DNA of 64,000 bases from Alphaproteobacteria bacterium. GTDB lineage: Bacteria; Pseudomonadota; Alphaproteobacteria; Micropepsales; Micropepsaceae. This document shows, piece by piece, positions 44,718 to 55,354 of the stretch. The stretch lies in assembly GCA_016125165.1 (NCBI GenBank), contig WGMH01000004.1, positions 1-64,000 on the forward strand, given 5' to 3'. A program made the position numbers and the translations under genes. The notes beneath the pieces were generated by a model that made no database searches, was not told the DNA's origin, and was given only the letters and a program-made list of their open reading frames with translations. Every line of letters begins with the position of its first letter. The stretch's first letter is position 1.

Positions 44718-45116
44718 TTACACGCGGCGGCGCTTGGGCGGACGGCAACCATTGTGCGGAATGGGCGTGACATCGCGGATCGCGGTGACCTGCAGACCAA
44801 CAGCCTGCAGCGCGCGCAGCGCCGATTCACGGCCCGAACCGGGGCCGGACACTTCCACTTCCAGCGTACGCATTCCGTGTTCAACGGCCTTCTTGCCAGC
44901 GTCTTCCGCAGCAACCTGCGCCGCATACGGCGTCGATTTGCGCGAGCCCTTGAAGCCCATCATGCCTGCCGACGACCACGAGATCGCGTTGCCCGCGGTG
45001 TCGGTGATCGTGACGATGGTGTTGTTGAACGTGGCGGCCACATGCGCGACGCCGACGACAACGTTCTTCTTCTCTTTTTTGCGCGGACGGCCCGCGCCCT
45101 TCTTCTCGGCAGCCAT
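44718..45116 (-). CDS. rpsK: 30S ribosomal protein S11
   Basis: A 132-residue S11 of the small-subunit platform. [46 protein letters not shown] and the C-terminal [17 protein letters not shown] are diagnostic. A short basic N-terminal extension ([14 protein letters not shown]) precedes the core. Second gene of the alpha operon, four bases after rpsM. Confidence 0.98.
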   Translation of the reverse strand: MAAEKKGAGRPRKKEKKNVVVGVAHVAATFNNTIVTITDTAGNAISWSSAGMMGFKGSRKSTPYAAQVAAEDAGKKAVEHGMRTLEVEVSGPGSGRESALRALQAVGLQVTAIRDVTPIPHNGCRPPKRRRV

Positions 45117-45120
45117 GGGA

Positions 45121-45498
45121 TTACTTCGTCACTTTCTTCTTGCCGGCAATCGCCTTGGCGGGGCCTTTGCGCGTGCGCGCATTGGTGTGCGTGCGCTGAC
45201 CGCGGACCGGAAGGCCCCTGCGGTGACGAAGGCCGCGATAGCAGCCAAGGTCCATCAGACGCTTGATGTTCATCGCCACTTCGCGACGCAGATCGCCTTC
45301 CACGAGATAATCGCGGTCGATCGTTTCGCGAATCTGGATGACCTCAGCATCGGTCAGGTCGCTGACACGGCGGTCCGCCGCGATCCCAACCTTCTCGATG
45401 ATTTCCTTGGCCTTCTTCGGACCGATTCCATGGATGTAGCGCAGCGCGATTTCGACGCGCTTTTGGGTGGGAATATTGACGCCAGCGATACGCGCCAC
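45121..45498 (-). CDS. rpsM: 30S ribosomal protein S13
   Basis: A 125-residue S13 at the small-subunit head, contacting S19 and the P site. It opens [26 protein letters not shown] and ends [28 protein letters not shown], the normal tail. First gene of the alpha operon, downstream of a strong promoter rather than rpmJ. Confidence 0.98.
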   Translation of the reverse strand: MARIAGVNIPTQKRVEIALRYIHGIGPKKAKEIIEKVGIAADRRVSDLTDAEVIQIRETIDRDYLVEGDLRREVAMNIKRLMDLGCYRGLRHRRGLPVRGQRTHTNARTRKGPAKAIAGKKKVTK

Positions 45499-45628
45499 GG
45501 TTCTCTCCTTTGCCCTTAAGGGGCTGAATTCCTTACGTTTTCACGCACAAGCGACATACCCGCATCCACGACGCGAACGAGGGCCAAAACCGCCATTTTT
45601 CGAGGGTTGGATAGCCGCAAGGGCGCGG

Positions 45629-45656
45629 ATTATATGAATTGCGCCCTTCGCGTCAA
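45629..45656 (-). promoter_or_regulatory. Promoter of the alpha operon
   Basis: On the minus strand TTGACG (45651-45656) is followed, after 16 bases, by TATAAT (45629-45634), a near-consensus sigma-70 promoter 131 bases before the rpsM ATG. It lies in the 221-base gap between adk and rpsM. Confidence 0.8.
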
Positions 45657-45719
45657 CTCCCGTTAACAGCTTATTTCCGAGGCCTTTTCCGACCCGGACC
45701 CGGGCCGAAACTGGCCTTC

Positions 45720-46307
45720 TCAACCATGCGATTCCATGGCCTTTGCGATGGCCGCCGTGACCGCCTCAATGGGGGCCATGCCGTCCACCGTCACCACCTT
45801 GCCCTGCCCGGTGTAGTAATCGATCAGGGGGGCGGTATTCTTGTAATAAACTTCCAAACGGGCCTTGAGGGTCTCCGGCGTATCGTCGGCACGCGGGGTT
45901 CCCCCGGCGGCAAGCGTTTCCTTCATCCGCTGCTCGGCCCGGCTGACCAGCACCTTGTCATCGACCTTGAGGACGATGACGAGGTCGATCTTCTTGCCCC
46001 TGCGCGCCATCAGGGCGTCCAGCGCTTCGGCCTGCGCGATGGTGCGCGGGAAGCCATCGAAGATGGCCCCCCCGGCGCAGTCCGCCTGATCCAGACGCTC
46101 GGCAATGATGCCGATGACCACATCGTCGGACACCAGATCGCCGCGGGCGAGAATGGCTTCGACCGTCTTGCCAAGCTCCGTGCCCGCCTTGATCGCGGCA
46201 CGCAGCATGTCCCCCGTCGAGAGCTGGGGCAGACCGCGCTTTTCCTGAAGGATCTTCGCCTGCGTACCCTTGCCCGCGCCCGGAGGCCCGAACATGACCA
46301 AATTCAC
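45720..46307 (-). CDS. adk: Adenylate kinase
   Basis: Interconverts ATP, ADP and AMP. The 195-residue short-lid form has Walker A GPPGAGKGT at 7-15, DGFPRTIAQAEALD and the AMP-binding STGDMLRAAI. It lacks the long zinc-type lid, as expected for proteobacterial short adenylate kinases. It overlaps secY as ATGA, the usual secY-adk pairing at the end of the spc operon. Confidence 0.98.
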   Translation of the reverse strand: MNLVMFGPPGAGKGTQAKILQEKRGLPQLSTGDMLRAAIKAGTELGKTVEAILARGDLVSDDVVIGIIAERLDQADCAGGAIFDGFPRTIAQAEALDALMARRGKKIDLVIVLKVDDKVLVSRAEQRMKETLAAGGTPRADDTPETLKARLEVYYKNTAPLIDYYTGQGKVVTVDGMAPIEAVTAAIAKAMESHG

Positions 46308-47638
46308 CGCCTGTTTGCTCCCCGCAGTTTGGCCTTCTTGATGAGGCCCTCATATTGCTGCGCGATCAGATGGCTCTGAATCTGCGCAACCGTATCCATG
46401 GTGACGCTGACAACGATCAGGATCGACGTGCCGCCGAGATAGAACGGCACCGAATACTGGAACACCAGCCATTCCGGCAGAAGGCAAACCACCACCAGGT
46501 AGAGCCCACCGATCACGGTGATGCGTGTCAGCACATAGTCGATGTATTCCGCAGTCTTCTTGCCCGGACGGATGCCCGGCAGGAAGCCGCCATACTTCTT
46601 CAGGTTCTCGGCCGTTTCTTCCGGGTTGAAGACGATCGAGGTGTAGAAGAAGGCGAAGAAGATGATCATCAGGCCATAGCACAGCAGATACAGCGGCGAG
46701 CCGTGCGTCAGATAGGTGACGATCGTCTGCAGCCACTCCGGCACGTTCTGCGAATTGAAGCTGGCGATGGTGGTGGGCAGAAGCAGGATCGACGACGCGA
46801 AGATCGGCGGGATCACGCCCGACACGTTCAGCTTCAGCGGCAGATGCGAGGATTCCCCGCCGAACATGCGGTTGCCAACCTGCCGCTTGGGATATTGCAC
46901 CAGGAGGCGGCGCTGCGCGCGTTCCATGAAGACGATGCCAAGGATGAGGCCGACGACAAATACTGCGCCGAACAGCAACACGGCGAAGGAAATCGATCCG
47001 GTGCGTCCAGCTTCGAACGCCTGCGCGATCATTTGCGGAAAACGCGCGACGATGCCCGCGAAGATGATGAGCGAGATGCCGTTGCCCACGCCGCGCGAGG
47101 TGATCTGCTCGCCGATCCACATTAGCAGCACGGTACCGCCGGTGAGCGTGATGACGGTGGAGATGCGGAAGAACATCCCCGGATCGATCACCACATTGCC
47201 CCAGTTCTCCAGACCGATGGCGATGCCATAGGCCTGAATCGCGGCAAGGAACACGGTGCCGTAGCGCGTGTACTGGTTGATGGTCTTGCGGCCCGCCTCG
47301 CCTTCCTTCTTCAGCGTTTCCAGTTCCGGGATGACCGTGGTCATCAGCTGAATGATGATGGAAGCGGAGATGTACGGCATGATGCCGAGGGCGAAGATCG
47401 CCATGCGCCCGATGGCGCCGCCGGCCAGCACGTTGAACACATCGAGCAAACCACCGCCCTGCTGCTGCAGCTGCTGGGCGAGCGTTGTGGGGTCAATGCC
47501 TGGAAGCGGGATATAGGTGCCCAGACGCGCGACAATGAGCGCGCCCAGCGTGAAGAAGATGCGCTGACGCAGCTCGGTCGCCTTGCCGAAGGCGCCAAAA
47601 TTGAAATTCGCGGCCAATTGTTCGGCGGCAGAAGCCAT
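46304..47638 (-). CDS. secY: Preprotein translocase subunit SecY
   Basis: A 444-residue channel subunit of the SecYEG translocon with ten membrane segments. RIFFTLGALIVARLGTYIPLPGIDP at the start, the plug region GGLLDVFNVLAGGAIGRMAIFALGIMPYISASIIIQLMT, and the cytoplasmic loops KRQVGNRMFGGESSHLPLKLN and IRPGKKTAEYIDYVLTRIT are diagnostic. Downstream of rplO with a 108-base gap containing a hairpin. Confidence 0.99.
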   Translation of the reverse strand: MASAAEQLAANFNFGAFGKATELRQRIFFTLGALIVARLGTYIPLPGIDPTTLAQQLQQQGGGLLDVFNVLAGGAIGRMAIFALGIMPYISASIIIQLMTTVIPELETLKKEGEAGRKTINQYTRYGTVFLAAIQAYGIAIGLENWGNVVIDPGMFFRISTVITLTGGTVLLMWIGEQITSRGVGNGISLIIFAGIVARFPQMIAQAFEAGRTGSISFAVLLFGAVFVVGLILGIVFMERAQRRLLVQYPKRQVGNRMFGGESSHLPLKLNVSGVIPPIFASSILLLPTTIASFNSQNVPEWLQTIVTYLTHGSPLYLLCYGLMIIFFAFFYTSIVFNPEETAENLKKYGGFLPGIRPGKKTAEYIDYVLTRITVIGGLYLVVVCLLPEWLVFQYSVPFYLGGTSILIVVSVTMDTVAQIQSHLIAQQYEGLIKKAKLRGANRR

Positions 47639-47705
47639 TGCTAACTCCCTGTACCGTCGAACCCTACACTGCCGCTGACGGCTGCGCGACGGTCGCTATG
47701 TCCCA

Positions 47706-47727
47706 CCTGCCCCGCATTCGGGGCAGG
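47706..47727 (-). other. GC-rich hairpin in the rplO-secY gap
   Basis: CCTGCCCC (47706-47713) pairs with GGGGCAGG (47720-47727) around a six-base loop; it is symmetrical on both strands. No T-run follows, so it is not a simple terminator; it may modulate secY expression or mRNA stability. Confidence 0.45.
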
Positions 47728-47746
47728 CAAAGGATTACGATCCTGC

Positions 47747-48295
47747 TCAGACCTGGGCGGCGCGCTTTTCGGCGGCTTTTGCACGGCGTTGCTGACGCTT
47801 GCCGGGCTGACCCTTCTTGTTCGCATAGACCTTCTTGGCGAAGGTGGTCTTGAGCGAGCCACCGGCCTTTTCGACCGCTTCAATCGCGCTCTTGGAGGCA
47901 CCGGCCACTTCGATCTCGACCTTCGCGGTCAGTTCGCCCTTGCCCAGAACGCGCACGCCATCGCGGCTGCGATGGGCAAGACCCGCCTTGCGTAGCGTTT
48001 CCTCGGTGATCTTGGACCCGGCGTCGAGCTTCTTGCTGTCGATCGCCTTCTGGATGCGGCCCAGATTCACTTCGGCGAAATCGTTCGCGAAGATGTTGTT
48101 GAAGCCCCGCTTGGGCATGCGCATGTGCAGCGGCATCTGGCCGCCTTCAAAACCATGCACCTGATTGCCCGTGCGCGCCTTGGCGCCCTTCACGCCGCGG
48201 CCCGACGTTTTGCCGAGGCCGGACGAGGAACCGCGACCGACCTTGGTCTTGCGTTTCGTCGAACCGGGATTGTTCGAGATATCGTTGAGTTTCAT
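47747..48295 (-). CDS. rplO: 50S ribosomal protein L15
   Basis: A 182-residue L15 with [41 protein letters not shown] and [18 protein letters not shown] lysine/alanine-rich C-terminal tail ([22 protein letters not shown]) extends it beyond the common 145-160. ATG at 48295 overlaps the rpmD TGA as TGATG; an upstream in-frame GTG is not used. Confidence 0.97.
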   Translation of the reverse strand: MKLNDISNNPGSTKRKTKVGRGSSSGLGKTSGRGVKGAKARTGNQVHGFEGGQMPLHMRMPKRGFNNIFANDFAEVNLGRIQKAIDSKKLDAGSKITEETLRKAGLAHRSRDGVRVLGKGELTAKVEIEVAGASKSAIEAVEKAGGSLKTTFAKKVYANKKGQPGKRQQRRAKAAEKRAAQV

Positions 48296-48489
48296 CACTT
48301 CTTCTCCTCGACGACCTCAACGAGGTGCTGCACGGCGCGGATCATGCCGCGCACGGCGGGGGTGTCTTCCAGCGTGCGCTCGCGGCGAATCTTGCCGAGG
48401 CCGAGACCTTTCAGGGTCTGTGTCTGCACATCCGGCTTGCGGTTCGCGCTGCGGATCTGGCGCACGGTGATCGTCTTCTTCGCGGTCAT
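48295..48489 (-). CDS. rpmD: 50S ribosomal protein L30
   Basis: A 64-residue L30: [54 protein letters not shown] is the full-length family. The start MTAKKTITV is chosen; an ATG five codons upstream would add only GLKT-type residues. Between rpsE and rplO. Confidence 0.96.
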   Translation of the reverse strand: MTAKKTITVRQIRSANRKPDVQTQTLKGLGLGKIRRERTLEDTPAVRGMIRAVQHLVEVVEEKK

Positions 48490-48508
48490 CGTCTTCAATC
48501 CCAATCAA

Positions 48509-49072
48509 TCAGTTCGCGGAGGCTTCCGCGCCCTTTTGGCCTTCGCGGCGAGCGATGATCTCGCTCACGCTGCGGCCACGGCGCTGGGCCACCATGCGGG
48601 GGCTTTGCTGGTTCTTCAGCGCATCGAATGCGGCGCGCACCATGTTGTACGGGTTCGAGGTGCCGAGCGACTTGGAGACAACGTCGCCAACGCCCAACGC
48701 TTCGAACACCGCGCGCATCGGGCCACCGGCGATGATACCCGTACCAGCCGGAGCCGGACGCACCACAACCTTGCCCGCGCCATGATGGCCACGCGTTTCA
48801 TGATGGAGCGTGCGGCCATCCTTCAGCGGCACGCGGATCATGGCGCGCTTGGCGGCATCGGTCGCCTTGCGGATGGCTTCCGGCACTTCGCGCGCCTTGC
48901 CATGACCGAAGCCAACGCGGCCGCGCTGATCGCCAACCACGACAAGCGCCGCAAAACCGAAGCGGCGGCCGCCCTTCACAACCTTGGCAACGCGGTTGAT
49001 GTGCACGAGCTTATCGACAAATTCATTGTCGCGCTCTTCGCGATCACCGCGGTCTCTGCCTTCACGGGCCAT
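48509..49072 (-). CDS. rpsE: 30S ribosomal protein S5
   Basis: A 187-residue S5, near the decoding and fidelity centre. The double-stranded RNA-binding part has [39 protein letters not shown], followed by [41 protein letters not shown] at 49072 (MAREGRD) is used; the codon two upstream is TTG. Charged N- and C-terminal tails are normal in this class. Confidence 0.98.
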   Translation of the reverse strand: MAREGRDRGDREERDNEFVDKLVHINRVAKVVKGGRRFGFAALVVVGDQRGRVGFGHGKAREVPEAIRKATDAAKRAMIRVPLKDGRTLHHETRGHHGAGKVVVRPAPAGTGIIAGGPMRAVFEALGVGDVVSKSLGTSNPYNMVRAAFDALKNQQSPRMVAQRRGRSVSEIIARREGQKGAEASAN

Positions 49073-49085
49073 TCTCAAACCTTTC

Positions 49086-49442
49086 TCAGAATTCCAGGCC
49101 GCCTTCGCGGGCCGCGTCTGCGAGCGCCTTGACGCGCCCGTGATACATGTAACCGCCGCGATCGAACACGACTTCCTTCACACCCTTGGCGATGGCGCGT
49201 TCGGCGATCTTCTTGCCGACACCGGCCGCAGCCTCGACGTTGTAGGTCTTCGCGGCCTTGCCCTCTTTCTCGTTGGTGGAGGCGACGGCAAGCGTGACCG
49301 CCTGCGCATCGTCGATCACCTGGGCATAGATGTGCTTGCCCGAACGATAGATGGAAAGACGCGGACGGCCCGTGCTCGTCTGCGAGAGACGGTAGCGGTT
49401 GCGTTCCTTGCGGCGGTCGAACAGCGATTTGATCTTCGGCAT
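49086..49442 (-). CDS. rplR: 50S ribosomal protein L18
   Basis: A 118-residue L18, which binds 5S rRNA. Contains [39 protein letters not shown] and ends [26 protein letters not shown]. In the spc operon between rplF and rpsE. Confidence 0.98.
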   Translation of the reverse strand: MPKIKSLFDRRKERNRYRLSQTSTGRPRLSIYRSGKHIYAQVIDDAQAVTLAVASTNEKEGKAAKTYNVEAAAGVGKKIAERAIAKGVKEVVFDRGGYMYHGRVKALADAAREGGLEF

Positions 49443-49447
49443 GGCGA

Positions 49448-49981
49448 TTACTTCTTCTTGCCTTCTTTGCGCAGGATGTGTTCCTCCGCATATTTCACGC
49501 CCTTGCCCTTGTAAGGCTCCGGCGGACGGTACGAACGGATTTCCGCCGCAACCTGGCCCACGAGCTGCTTGTCGATGCCCGAGACGGTGAGCGCGGTCGG
49601 CTTTTCCGCCGTGATCGAGATGCCGGCCGGGATCGGGTAGTTCACGTCATGGCTGAAACCAAGCTGCAGGTTCAGGGTCTTGCCCTGCACCGCCGCGCGA
49701 TAGCCGACGCCGTTGATCTCCAGCTTCTGTTCAAAGCCCGTGGTGACGCCGGTGACGAGGTTGTTCACCAGCGTGCGGGACAAACCCCACATCTGGCGCG
49801 CACGCTCCATCTCTTCACGCGGCACAACATTGATGCCCTTTTCGTCGACCGATACTTCGACCTCATCGACGAGCTTCACGGACAGTTCGCCCTTGGGGCC
49901 CTTCACGGTCACGGTCCGATCCTTGACCGTGGCGGTGACGCCCTTCGGCAGGGGAACCGGCTTCTTGCCGATACGCGACAT
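49448..49981 (-). CDS. rplF: 50S ribosomal protein L6
   Basis: A 177-residue L6 with two homologous halves, near the GTPase-associated centre. Opens [33 protein letters not shown] and has the C-terminal [30 protein letters not shown]. In the spc operon after rpsH. Confidence 0.98.
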   Translation of the reverse strand: MSRIGKKPVPLPKGVTATVKDRTVTVKGPKGELSVKLVDEVEVSVDEKGINVVPREEMERARQMWGLSRTLVNNLVTGVTTGFEQKLEINGVGYRAAVQGKTLNLQLGFSHDVNYPIPAGISITAEKPTALTVSGIDKQLVGQVAAEIRSYRPPEPYKGKGVKYAEEHILRKEGKKK

Positions 49982-50001
49982 ATTCCTTCTCCCTTGCCCG
50001 A

Positions 50002-50397
50002 TCAGAATACGTGGCAGAGAACTTCTCCGCCCACATTCTTTTCGCGCGCAGTGGCATCCGTCATCACGCCCTGGGGCGTGGAAACGATCGAAACGCCAAG
50101 ACCCTGACGATGCGGCTTCAGCTCGGACACGCCCGCATAAACGCGGCGGCCGGGCGTGGAAACGCGCTTCAGCTCGCGGATCACGGGGCGGCCCTCGTGA
50201 TATTTCAGTTCGATCTCAAGTTCCTTGCGGCCCTTGGCTTCCACTTCCGCGTAGCCGCGGATGAAGCCTTCGGCCTGCAGCACATCGAGCACGCGAATAC
50301 GCAGATGCGAGTTGGGCGAAGAAATCTTCGACATGCCGCGCAGCTGACCGTTGCGGATGCGCGTGAGCAGATCGCCGATGGGATCCGTGATCGCCAT
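50002..50397 (-). CDS. rpsH: 30S ribosomal protein S8
   Basis: A 131-residue S8, a primary 16S rRNA binder and the translational repressor of the spc operon in E. coli. Opens [47 protein letters not shown] and has the C-terminal [33 protein letters not shown]. Whether it autoregulates here is not visible. Confidence 0.98.
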   Translation of the reverse strand: MAITDPIGDLLTRIRNGQLRGMSKISSPNSHLRIRVLDVLQAEGFIRGYAEVEAKGRKELEIELKYHEGRPVIRELKRVSTPGRRVYAGVSELKPHRQGLGVSIVSTPQGVMTDATAREKNVGGEVLCHVF

Positions 50398-50418
50398 ATC
50401 CTTTGTCCTTTCTTCCGC

Positions 50419-50724
50419 TTACCAGCTGGCTTTGGTCATGCCCGGAACCTGGCCGAAATTGGCCAGATCGCGGAGCTTGATGCGCGACAGCTTGACTTTG
50501 CGGTAGTAACCCTTTGCGCGGCCGGTCAATTCGCAACGGTGATGAATGCGCGTCTTGGAGGAGTTGCGCGGCAGCTTGGCGAGCTTCAGATGCGCGGAGA
50601 AGCGCTCTTCCGGCGCCACCGACATATCCTCGGTCACCTTCTTCAGCGCGGCCCGCTTGGCGGCATACTGCGCCACCATCTTCTCGCGCTTCTTGTTGCG
50701 GTTGATCTGACTGGTTTTCGCCAT
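50419..50724 (-). CDS. rpsN: 30S ribosomal protein S14
   Basis: A 101-residue S14 of the zinc-independent long form: no CxxC pairs, with [43 protein letters not shown] at the end. Between rplE and rpsH. Confidence 0.98.
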   Translation of the reverse strand: MAKTSQINRNKKREKMVAQYAAKRAALKKVTEDMSVAPEERFSAHLKLAKLPRNSSKTRIHHRCELTGRAKGYYRKVKLSRIKLRDLANFGQVPGMTKASW

Positions 50725-50734
50725 CGGCCTTGCC

Positions 50735-51376
50735 TTAATTCACGAACGGGAACTGGAAGCCCTGAAGAAGCGCCTTTGCTTCGTCATCGGTCTTCGCAGT
50801 CGTGTTGATGATGATGTCCATGCCCCAGACGGTTTCCGTCTTGTCGTAATCGATTTCGACGAAGACGATGTGTTCCTTGATGCCCATGGCATAGTTGCCG
50901 CGGCCATCGAAGCTCTTGCCGTTGAGTCCGCGGAAGTCGCGCACGCGCGGCAGCGCCATGGTCACGAGACGATCAAGGAATTCGTACATCCGGTCCTTGC
51001 GCAGCGTGACCTTCGCGCCGATCTGCTGGCCTTCGCGGATCTTGAAGGTCGCGATGGCCTTCTTGGCGCGCGTCGGCACGGCCTTCTGGCCGGCAATCGC
51101 GGTGAGATCGTTCAGCGCCTGCTGGATCTTCTTGGAATCAGAAGCCGCCTCGCCCGCGCCGATGTTCAGCACGATCTTGTCGACGCGCGGAACCTGCATG
51201 GCGTTGGTGTAGCCGAACTTCTGCATCAGCTCGGTCTTGATGACGTCGTTGTAGCGCTTCTTGAAACGCGGGACATAGTTGGGGTCGCGCGCGGTTTCGC
51301 CAACCGACACCTGCGTGCCGGCATTGCGCTCTTTGCGCTGAGCCTTCTTGTCGATTTTCTTGCCTTGCTCAGACAT
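50735..51376 (-). CDS. rplE: 50S ribosomal protein L5
   Basis: A 213-residue L5, which binds 5S rRNA and contacts the P-site tRNA. The core [43 protein letters not shown] and [32 protein letters not shown] match the family. An N-terminal extension of about 30 charged residues ([19 protein letters not shown]) makes it longer than the usual 180-185. ATG at 51376 overlaps the rplX end; a start nearer the core was not found with better support. Confidence 0.96.
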   Translation of the reverse strand: MSEQGKKIDKKAQRKERNAGTQVSVGETARDPNYVPRFKKRYNDVIKTELMQKFGYTNAMQVPRVDKIVLNIGAGEAASDSKKIQQALNDLTAIAGQKAVPTRAKKAIATFKIREGQQIGAKVTLRKDRMYEFLDRLVTMALPRVRDFRGLNGKSFDGRGNYAMGIKEHIVFVEIDYDKTETVWGMDIIINTTAKTDDEAKALLQGFQFPFVN

Positions 51377-51689
51377 CGATGACCTCGCCGGACTTCTTGG
51401 CTACGCGCACCTTGCGGCCATCTTCCAGGACCTTGAAGCCGATACGCGTGGGCGCACCCGACTTCGGATCGACATGCGCGATATTGGACAGATGGATCGG
51501 CGCTTCCTTGTTGACGATGCCGCCCTGCTGGCGCTGCGTCTGACGCTGGTGGCGCTTGACGACATTGACGCCGGACACGAGCGCGCGGTCTTCCTTCGGG
51601 AACACCTTGAGCACTTCGCCCTTTTTGCCCTTGTCGCGGCCCGTCGTAACGATCACGCGGTCGCCTTTTTTGATCTTGGCGCCCATCAC
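51369..51689 (-). CDS. rplX: 50S ribosomal protein L24
   Basis: A 106-residue L24, an assembly-initiating protein with a KOW motif ([48 protein letters not shown]). Start overlaps the rplN stop as ATGA; the end overlaps rplE. Confidence 0.98.
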   Translation of the reverse strand: MMGAKIKKGDRVIVTTGRDKGKKGEVLKVFPKEDRALVSGVNVVKRHQRQTQRQQGGIVNKEAPIHLSNIAHVDPKSGAPTRIGFKVLEDGRKVRVAKKSGEVIDV

Positions 51690-52054
51690 AACACCTCCGG
51701 CGCGAGCGAAATGATCTTCATGTGGTTCTTCGAACGCAGCTCGCGGGTGACCGGTCCGAAAATACGCGTGCCGATCGGTTCATTCTGGTTGTTCACCAGG
51801 ACGGCGGCATTGTTGTCGAAGCGGATCAGGCTGCCATCGGGACGGCGCACGCCATGGGCGGTACGCACGATCACGGCCTTGAGCACTTCGCCCTTCTTCA
51901 CGCGGCCGCGCGGCATCGCTTCCTTCACCGACACAACGATGGTGTCGCCGACATCGGCATAGCGGCGCTTCGAACCGCCGAGCACCTTCACGCACATCAC
52001 GCGCTTGGCGCCGGAGTTGTCGGCCACGTCGAGTTCTGACTGCATCTGGATCAT
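51686..52054 (-). CDS. rplN: 50S ribosomal protein L14
   Basis: A 122-residue L14, contacting 16S rRNA at a subunit bridge. [46 protein letters not shown] and [28 protein letters not shown] are full family signatures. First of the spc genes, 10 bases after rpsQ. Confidence 0.99.
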   Translation of the reverse strand: MIQMQSELDVADNSGAKRVMCVKVLGGSKRRYADVGDTIVVSVKEAMPRGRVKKGEVLKAVIVRTAHGVRRPDGSLIRFDNNAAVLVNNQNEPIGTRIFGPVTRELRSKNHMKIISLAPEVL

Positions 52055-52064
52055 GGGTTGCTCC

Positions 52065-52310
52065 TCAGACGCCCTGCTCGTTGCGGCCGATCACTTCCCA
52101 GCTTTTCAGCTTGGAAATGGGGCGGCACTCGCGGATACGCACCACGTCGCCGGTCTTGAATTCCTTGTTCTCGTCATGGGCGTGATAGCGCTTGGAGCGG
52201 CGCACGGTTTTCTTCAGCACCGGATGCGTGAAGCGGCGCTCAACCTTGACCACGACGGTCTTGGCGTTCTTGTCGCTGACCACGACGCCTTGCAGGATTC
52301 GTTTGGGCAT
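52065..52310 (-). CDS. rpsQ: 30S ribosomal protein S17
   Basis: An 81-residue S17, OB-fold, binding 16S r[50 protein letters not shown] and [20 protein letters not shown]. Last gene of the S10-type set. Confidence 0.98.
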   Translation of the reverse strand: MPKRILQGVVVSDKNAKTVVVKVERRFTHPVLKKTVRRSKRYHAHDENKEFKTGDVVRIRECRPISKLKSWEVIGRNEQGV

Positions 52311-52330
52311 TCTCTTCTACCTTCTGTCCC

Positions 52331-52543
52331 TTATCCGGCCTTGCGCTGGCGCTCGGTCAAAATCGTTTCGATCCGGGCGATATCGCGGCGCACGACGCGC
52401 ACGCGGCCGGTGTTTTCCAGCTGCCCGTTGGCGCGCTGGAAGCGGAGGTTGAACTGCTCCTTCTTCAGCTTGACGAGCTGATCGGAAAGCTCGTCCGCCG
52501 ATTTGGCGCGCAGATCGTCCGGTTTGGTCTTGTTCTTGGCCAT
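52331..52543 (-). CDS. rpmC: 50S ribosomal protein L29
   Basis: A 70-residue L29 at the exit tunnel, forming a docking point for SRP and trigger factor with L23. [54 protein letters not shown] is diagnostic. Between rplP and rpsQ. Confidence 0.98.
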   Translation of the reverse strand: MAKNKTKPDDLRAKSADELSDQLVKLKKEQFNLRFQRANGQLENTGRVRVVRRDIARIETILTERQRKAG

Positions 52544-52555
52544 GGCCTTCGTCCC

Positions 52556-52969
52556 TTACCCGTGCACGCGCGCGACGAAGCGCGTGGCAATGGAGAGTTT
52601 CGCAGCGCCCAGACGCATCGCTTCCTTCGCGGTTTCGGTATCGACACCGTCGATCTCGAACAGGATGCGGCCCGGCTTGATCTTGGCGACCCAGTATTCC
52701 GGCGCGCCCTTGCCCGAGCCCATGCGCACTTCGGCGGGCTTCTTGGACACCGGCACATCCGGGAACACGCGGATCCATACGCGGCCAGCACGCTTCATGT
52801 GACGCGTGATGGCGCGGCGCGCCGCTTCGATCTCGCGCGCGGTGATGCGCTCCGGCTCGGTGGCCTTCAGGCCATATTCGCCGAAATTCAGAATCGTGCC
52901 GCCCTTGGCCGCGCCATGAATGCGGCCCTTGAACTGCTTGCGGAATTTTGTGCGTTTCGGTGACAGCAT
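52556..52969 (-). CDS. rplP: 50S ribosomal protein L16
   Basis: A 137-residue L16, near the A site. Opens [36 protein letters not shown] and has [42 protein letters not shown]. Between rpsC and rpmC. Confidence 0.99.
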   Translation of the reverse strand: MLSPKRTKFRKQFKGRIHGAAKGGTILNFGEYGLKATEPERITAREIEAARRAITRHMKRAGRVWIRVFPDVPVSKKPAEVRMGSGKGAPEYWVAKIKPGRILFEIDGVDTETAKEAMRLGAAKLSIATRFVARVHG

Positions 52970-52980
52970 GGTTCTATCTC

Positions 52981-53748
52981 TTAGTCAGCGGCAGCCGGCT
53001 GCGGACGTTCACGGTCACGATCGCCACGGTGTTCGCGATCGCGCTCACGATCGCCACGCGGCGGACGGTTGCCCTGTTCGGCAGCTTCCGCCTGGCGCTT
53101 TTCGGCGGCCATCGGGTCGTGCTCCATGATCTCGCCCTTGAAGATCCAGACCTTCACGCCGCAAGTGCCGTAAGTCGTCTTCGCAGTGGCAACGCCATAG
53201 TCGATGTCAGCGCGAAGCGTGTGCAGCGGCACGCGGCCTTCGCGATACCACTCCACGCGCGCGATTTCCGCACCGCCGAGACGGCCGCCGCAGGTGATGC
53301 GGATGCCCTGGGCGCCAAGGCGCATGGCGGATTGCACGGCGCGCTTCATCACGCGGCGGAACGCAACGCGGCGTTCCAGCTGCTGCGCGATGTTTTCGGC
53401 GACCAGACGCGAATCGATTTCCGGCTTGCGGATTTCGACGATGTTCAGGTGCACCTCATCGTTCGTGTAGCGCTGCACTTCGTTCTTCAGCTTTTCGATA
53501 TCGGCGCCCTTCTTGCCGATCACCACACCCGGACGGGCCGAATGAATCGTGATGCGGCATTTCTTGTGCGGGCGCTCGATCACGACCCTGCTGACGCCGG
53601 CAGCCTTCAGGCGCTCGGTCAGGTGATCGCGGATCTTGATATCTTCCTGAAGGAGCTTGCCGTATTCCTTCTTGCCGGCATACCAGCGGGAATCCCACGT
53701 ACGGTTGATGCCAAGGCGCAAGCCCGTCGGATTGACCTTTTGACCCAT
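52981..53748 (-). CDS. rpsC: 30S ribosomal protein S3
   Basis: A 255-residue S3 at the mRNA entry tunnel. KH domain ([50 protein letters not shown]) and the C-terminal domain ([38 protein letters not shown]). A charged, Arg/Asp-rich tail ([19 protein letters not shown]) follows the fold and is of low complexity. Confidence 0.98.
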   Translation of the reverse strand: MGQKVNPTGLRLGINRTWDSRWYAGKKEYGKLLQEDIKIRDHLTERLKAAGVSRVVIERPHKKCRITIHSARPGVVIGKKGADIEKLKNEVQRYTNDEVHLNIVEIRKPEIDSRLVAENIAQQLERRVAFRRVMKRAVQSAMRLGAQGIRITCGGRLGGAEIARVEWYREGRVPLHTLRADIDYGVATAKTTYGTCGVKVWIFKGEIMEHDPMAAEKRQAEAAEQGNRPPRGDRERDREHRGDRDRERPQPAAAD

Positions 53749-54227
53749 CAGGCCGTCTCCTCAGCCGCAGCCTTCGCCGCGGGTTTCTTTGCAGTTTGAT
53801 TCTTCGTCGCAGCCTTGCCCTTCTTCTTGGGCGCGGCTTTCTTCTGCGGCTCTTCCTCGCGCTTCTCTTCGACGACGATTGTCACCTGCGAGAAGGGCTT
53901 CTCCACGCCTGCGCCGCGACCGCGGGCACGCGCATGGAAGCGCTTGAGAACGAGATTCTTGCCGACGGAGGCTTCCGTCACCACCAGATCATCAACGTCG
54001 AGATCGTGGTTGTTTTCGGCATTCGCAATCGCGGACTGCAGAACCTTCTTCACAACCTTCGCCACGCGCTTGGGCGAGAAGGTCAGCTCAGCCAGTGCCG
54101 CTTCGGCCTTCTTGCCGCGAATGGACTGCGCCACGAGGTTCAGCTTGCGCGGACTCGTGCGGATCATGCGGCCAATGGCTTTGGCCTGATTGTCGGCGAG
54201 GACACGCTTGAGGGGTTGCTTACCCAT
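53748..54227 (-). CDS. rplV: 50S ribosomal protein L22
   Basis: A 159-residue L22 lining the exit tunnel. Core: [106 protein letters not shown]. It then has an unusual lysine/alanine tail of about 45 residues ([15 protein letters not shown]). ATG at 54227 (MGKQPLKRV) is chosen; the upstream codons in frame overlap rpsS. Confidence 0.97.
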   Translation of the reverse strand: MGKQPLKRVLADNQAKAIGRMIRTSPRKLNLVAQSIRGKKAEAALAELTFSPKRVAKVVKKVLQSAIANAENNHDLDVDDLVVTEASVGKNLVLKRFHARARGRGAGVEKPFSQVTIVVEEKREEEPQKKAAPKKKGKAATKNQTAKKPAAKAAAEETA

Positions 54228-54228
54228 A

Positions 54229-54507
54229 TCAGCCTCTCTTCGCCTTCTTGTCGGCCGAGTGGCCATGGAAGGTGCGCGTGGGCGAGAACTCGCCCAACTT
54301 GTGACCAACCATGTCTTCGGTGACGAGCACGGGGATGTGCTTGTGTCCGTTGTAGACGCCGAAGGTCAGACCGACGAACTGCGGCAGGATCGTGGAGCGG
54401 CGCGACCAGGTCTTGATCACATCCTTGCGGCCAGAGCTGCGCGCGGTCTCTGTCTTCTTGAGCAGATAACCGTCTACGAACGGGCCTTTCCAAACTGAGC
54501 GAGTCAT
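54229..54507 (-). CDS. rpsS: 30S ribosomal protein S19
   Basis: A 92-residue S19 at the small-subunit head: [80 protein letters not shown]. Between rplB and rplV. Confidence 0.99.
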   Translation of the reverse strand: MTRSVWKGPFVDGYLLKKTETARSSGRKDVIKTWSRRSTILPQFVGLTFGVYNGHKHIPVLVTEDMVGHKLGEFSPTRTFHGHSADKKAKRG

Positions 54508-54513
54508 TCCGTC

Positions 54514-55350
54514 TTACCCTTGCGTCTTGCCGTGGCGCGAACGCACGATGAACTTCGTGGTGCGCTTGTTCTTGCGAGTCTTGGCGCCCTTCGTCGGCTT
54601 GCCCCACGGGGTCACCGGGTGACGGCCACCCTTCGTGCGGCCTTCACCACCACCATGCGGGTGATCGACCGGATTCATCGCCGTGCCGCGCACGGAAGGA
54701 CGCTTGCCCTTCCACACATTGCGGCCCGCCTTCGCGATCACTTCGTTCATGTGATCGGGATTGGACACCGCGCCAACAGTGGCCATGCAGGCCAGCGACA
54801 CGCGACGCACTTCGGCGGAGTTCAGACGAAGAATGGCGTAACCGGCATCGCGGCCCAGATACTGGGCATAGGTGCCGGCCGAACGGGCGATCTGGCCGCC
54901 CTTGCCCGGCTTCATCTCGACATTGTGCACGATGGTACCCACCGGCATGGCGCCGAGCGGCATCGCGTTGCCGACCTTCACGTCGACTTTGTCACCGGAG
55001 ATGACGGTGTCGCCAACAGCCAGGCGCTGCGGCGCCAGGATGTAGGACAGCTCGCCGTCCTTGTACTTGATGAGTGCGATGAAGGAGGTGCGGTTCGGAT
55101 CGTATTCCAGACGCTCAACGACCGCGGGCATGTCGTGCTTGCGGCGCTTGAAATCGACGAGGCGATAGCGCTGCTTGTGGCCGCCACCCTGCCATCGCAC
55201 GACGATGCGGCCGGTGTTGTTGCGGCCACCCTTCTTGTTCTGACCTTCGGTCAACGCCTTGACCGGGCCGCCCTTGTGCAGACCCGAACGGTCGATCAGC
55301 ACCAGCTCGCGCTGGCCGTTCGTCATCGGGCGGTATTGCTTGAGCGCCAT
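54514..55350 (-). CDS. rplB: 50S ribosomal protein L2
   Basis: A 278-residue L2 near the peptidyl transferase centre. Includes RQVR-type N-part [36 protein letters not shown] and the C-terminal [47 protein letters not shown] with the critical histidine in the HGGGEGR loop. Six bases upstream of rpsS. Confidence 0.99.
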   Translation of the reverse strand: MALKQYRPMTNGQRELVLIDRSGLHKGGPVKALTEGQNKKGGRNNTGRIVVRWQGGGHKQRYRLVDFKRRKHDMPAVVERLEYDPNRTSFIALIKYKDGELSYILAPQRLAVGDTVISGDKVDVKVGNAMPLGAMPVGTIVHNVEMKPGKGGQIARSAGTYAQYLGRDAGYAILRLNSAEVRRVSLACMATVGAVSNPDHMNEVIAKAGRNVWKGKRPSVRGTAMNPVDHPHGGGEGRTKGGRHPVTPWGKPTKGAKTRKNKRTTKFIVRSRHGKTQG

Positions 55351-55354
55351 GACC

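Noticed and set aside
45499-45719. rpmJ (L36) between adk and rpsM
   Set aside because: No frame encodes an L36-like protein; the gap holds the alpha-operon promoter instead.
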